A DNA stretch of 64,000 bases, from assembly GCA_003118195.1 (NCBI GenBank), contig BEXV01000074.1, positions 12,312-76,311 on the forward strand. Direction: 5' to 3'. Made by a program: the position numbers and the translations under genes. This document shows positions 60,918-64,000 of the stretch, piece by piece. This stretch comes from Hemicentrotus pulcherrimus. Lineage: Eukaryota > Echinodermata > Echinoidea > Camarodonta > Strongylocentrotidae. Numbering within the stretch: position 1 is the first letter of the stretch; every line of letters starts with the position of its first letter. The notes beneath the pieces are model-generated. The model searched no databases. It worked only from the letters and a program-made list of their open reading frames with translations, and had not been told where the DNA came from.

Positions 60918-62515
60918 CATGAAGGGGCTGCAAGTTCAAAGAAATTAAGTTATTTAGTTTTTCAAACTTGTACAGACCCATGGCCCAGACAAAAGGTGAT
61001 AACAAAAAACTATAGAAACAATTATCATAACTGACATTTATGCTGTCTTGCTTATACACTGTAGTTCATTCTTTAAAATCTAATAAATAGTACACTGTCA
61101 AAGTTCAAGAGAAGGTCAGAACACGACTCCTGAAAAAAATCTTATGAACAGCTATAAAATGATACACCATCTGTCGGAAGTTTAAGGGCATTCATATTGA
61201 ATTGTGGAAGTAGTATTTGGGGAGAGAAAATTGTGTCTGGGCAAGGATACTTATCAGCTGGTTTTGAATGAGAATGGCAGGAACTCCTTGATACAACCCT
61301 GCATGCCTAGATATAAATAATAGAGTTGATTGATGTCAGTACAGAGAATATGGGTTTCATGACTTTTGTTGAAGTTGAAAAGGGAGTGGTAATTAACTTT
61401 CACTAATTACCCAGGAAGTATGTGATAAGTAGAAACTCGACATAGGGAGAGATTGACAGCATGTGGGAAGAAATGTACCATATGATAATAAATAGCAGAA
61501 ACAGAAGAATGCAATGCCAAATCAGGGAAATGGTAAATAAACTAGATTGATATCACTCTTGTAATTGTGGCACATTGATTTACAGTAAAGGATTCACACA
61601 TATTAAACATGACTAGTATTTGTTCAGCTTTATAGGCCCTTAAATACATTTTCTGCTATGTGGTATTTATGATGTCTTGTAAATCAGCAGACAGCTGTTA
61701 TATTAGGTCTAGCACCAGACATATATTTGTGTTCAATTGAGGTTAGAGTACATACGTTTAGAAGCAATTCTGTGAAAGATATCTTTTTTTTTTAATAGAG
61801 ACATATAGAATAAACATGTCATATGATACAAAAATACACATTTCATCAAAGGTGCATTATTTACACACACAACTCATTTATAAATCTGTATGAAATCACA
61901 GAAATTCAGTAATCTGAAGAAGAAAAAAAATCTGAACTAATAATTAAATGGAAAAAAAAAAACACAATCCAGCATTATATGAAAGTACAGTCAAAATGTT
62001 TGAGAAAATCCCCCTATTATATCATGATGTGGAATACCAGAACAAATTTGGAAAAAAAGAAGAAAGGTAAATGATAGCTTGATGTCACTGCATATAGCCT
62101 TTCACGTAGTCTGAAGAAACCCACTCAAGGGTCTATAAAGAAGCCATAATACTAAAAACAATTGTGAAGGGGTAATGACTCATATACAATATCTATTCAC
62201 ATTCTACAGATTTCATTCACAGAAAAATGATAATCCCCTTTCCTTTGTGATAAAAGAGGTGCACACGTAACAATAACACGAGAGAGAAAGGGTGAAGAAA
62301 GAAATATCCTTGGTGGAGGAGCTACTATATGTTTTTGCGGTGACCAAAAGCATTAGTCACGCTAGAATCCTGATGATTGCATTTATTAATCCAACAATTC
62401 TGCACACACATAGTACACACAAACACGTGTACCTGTGTATCCCCATGGTCACATTCACATACTGAAGGTAGAATGGTATTATAAGTGGAAAGAGGAAGCA
62501 GGAAATAGTTCACAG
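60918..62515 (+). other. RGS7: RGS intron 9, no feature seen
   Basis: AT-rich; no R7 exon found. Confidence 0.5.
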
Positions 62516-62523
62516 TGCAATGA

Positions 62524-62567
62524 TTCCCTCCCTCTCTCCCTCCCTCCCTCCCTCCCTCCCTCCCTCT
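62524..62567. repeat. (CCTC)n microsatellite
   Basis: CCCTCCCTCTCTCCCTCCCT and further CCTC units. Confidence 0.95.
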
Positions 62568-63895
62568 GTCTGATTTAACCCCAATAATCTAAGCCATGCA
62601 CACATGGCAATTTGAACCAGTCCTGATTCCATCAAACTTCCTGCGGTTATAACTCTTTGTTTGATCACTGGTTGGATTTGGTTTCTGTACAAGCAGCTGT
62701 CCTCACTATATAGAGCTAGTTCTCACTTTCATGTCCAGCTTGGCTTAATTTGCACACAATATATGGCAGGGTTTCACAAGTAATTGAGGAAAATATGACT
62801 CTACTTCTGTGACTGGTATTGGTGTATCTGGTAATGGCTGGAAGACTTTGCTTTGATTTGTGTTGTCTGCACATAAATGCATTTTTGCCAAGCCCATGTG
62901 ATGTTGTGATTCGTTGAGGAACAGAAACTACTGTTGGAAAATGTTATTTGGACAGCAGTCTGTGGAGAACTATTACTGGCATGAGAAGGAAATCAAATAA
63001 ATTAAAGATCATGTTCAGATGAAGAAAGATATTGCCGAGTGTTGCGATCGAGGGGTGGTTCCTAATGGATTAAAGATCAACCTTGACTTGGAGACTATAG
63101 TAGGTGAACTCGTCTCAATCCAATCGATAAAACAGATCCAAAGCGAGACAAGAGCTTGCATGTACATGGGATCTGTATGGCCTGTGTATATCCAAATAGT
63201 GCTTATTTAGATATTTTCTGTGGATTGTAAAATGAAAGGAGTGTGCTGAGAGTCTGGAAGTCTCACTAGGAAATCTACATACATGTGTCTGTGGACCAGA
63301 TATTACTTGTCACGTACAAATGAGGATGCAGTTGGTGCCCGGGATTGATAATATCATAACCAATGCTGACTGAAATATGGTAAGATTTGTAATGAATTAA
63401 TGACCAGGCTGAGGTTTTGGATGGAAACGTTGTCTTTTTCTATATTAATATAAAGGATAGCTTTTATCTGAAGTAAAGAAAAGATGTTATTCAATCTTTT
63501 GTACTATTGAACAAGCTGTATGGTTGTATAGTTCATGAATGTACATTTTCCTATACTCTCATCCCTGTATAGTCTGAAATCAATTGATATAATAATCTAC
63601 AGAGATTGCAGGATAATTTCTGAAGCTATATGTCCACTGAAGTATAACATGCCTTTTATTTGTAATACTTTACTAGAAAGAAAGAGCATTGATGCAAAAA
63701 GGGGTTACTATAAATATTGAAATACATGTGTTTTGAACACATTGTAGTTTAACGCGTCCTACTTCATGGTACCCAAATATACCTGTGACTTTAACGCATG
63801 GATATGTTTGCCGGTTGAGAGGATTATTTAAAGAGTACTTAGAAAAATAATGATATGGAGAATGGATATGAAACATCTAGAGGAAAATACACATA
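62568..63895 (+). other. RGS7: RGS intron 9, no feature seen
   Basis: Non-coding; none of the missing GGL or RGS-domain motifs appear in any frame I read. Confidence 0.5.
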
Positions 63896-63899
63896 AAAG

Positions 63900-64000
63900 A
63901 ATCATGAGAGAAAGATAGAGAAAAGAGGAAAAAGAGAATGGGAGGGAGAGAGAGAAAGAAAGACAAAGAGAATAGAAGGAATAGAGAAATGAGGGAGAGA
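63900..64000. repeat. GA-rich tract at window end
   Basis: GAGAGAAAGA-type purine repeat running to the window edge. Confidence 0.9.

Overview
The window is ordinary animal nuclear DNA: AT-rich, intron-dominated and full of microsatellites. Almost all the coding information lies in short exons flanked by AG/GT splice signals, not in long ORFs. The repeat content (small inverted-repeat DNA elements, a decayed LINE, (AAT)n-linked repeats) and the protein sequences fit a marine invertebrate. An echinoderm, possibly a sea urchin, is my best guess, but the sequence alone does not prove it. Three N runs (16141, 18543, 23629-23815) mark a draft assembly.

Two genes are readable, both on the + strand and both cut by the window edges. 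(1) Positions 1 to about 13250 hold the 3' two thirds of UDP-glucose pyrophosphorylase (UGP2). Eleven exons (1773-12604) join in perfect phase to give 358 codons plus a stop, ending in the family-typical ILDH. The 5' exons lie upstream of the window. (2) Positions 21697-58396 hold the 5' part of an R7-family regulator of G-protein signalling, closest to RGS7/RGS6. Nine exons join in phase to give 276 codons: N-terminus, DEP domain, DHEX domain, linker and the start of the GGL domain. The rest of the GGL domain and the catalytic RGS domain must lie beyond position 64000. A CpG-rich block (about 20630-21790) around the first exon looks like its promoter.

Layout: 1-1772, UGP2 intron with a LINE remnant between inverted repeats. 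1773-12604, UGP2 exons, with a MITE and a hAT-like element in the introns. 12605 to about 15000, 3' UTR and flank with a second MITE copy. 15000-20600, intergenic, including a near-identical 998-bp tandem duplication around a single N. 20630-21780, RGS promoter and exon 1. 21781-58396, RGS introns and exons with many tandem duplications, trinucleotide arrays and long CT or GA tracts. 58397-64000, RGS intron with three inverted-repeat elements.

The two genes have no evident functional link: one makes UDP-glucose for glycogen and glycoconjugates, the other controls Gi/o signalling. I found no novel multi-gene system, CRISPR array, tRNA or rRNA. The most interesting signals are decayed partial copies of coding exons beside the real exons in both genes, a possible 66-nt in-frame cassette exon in the RGS linker, well-preserved non-autonomous DNA transposons with target-site duplications, and complementary simple-repeat arrays flanking RGS exons.
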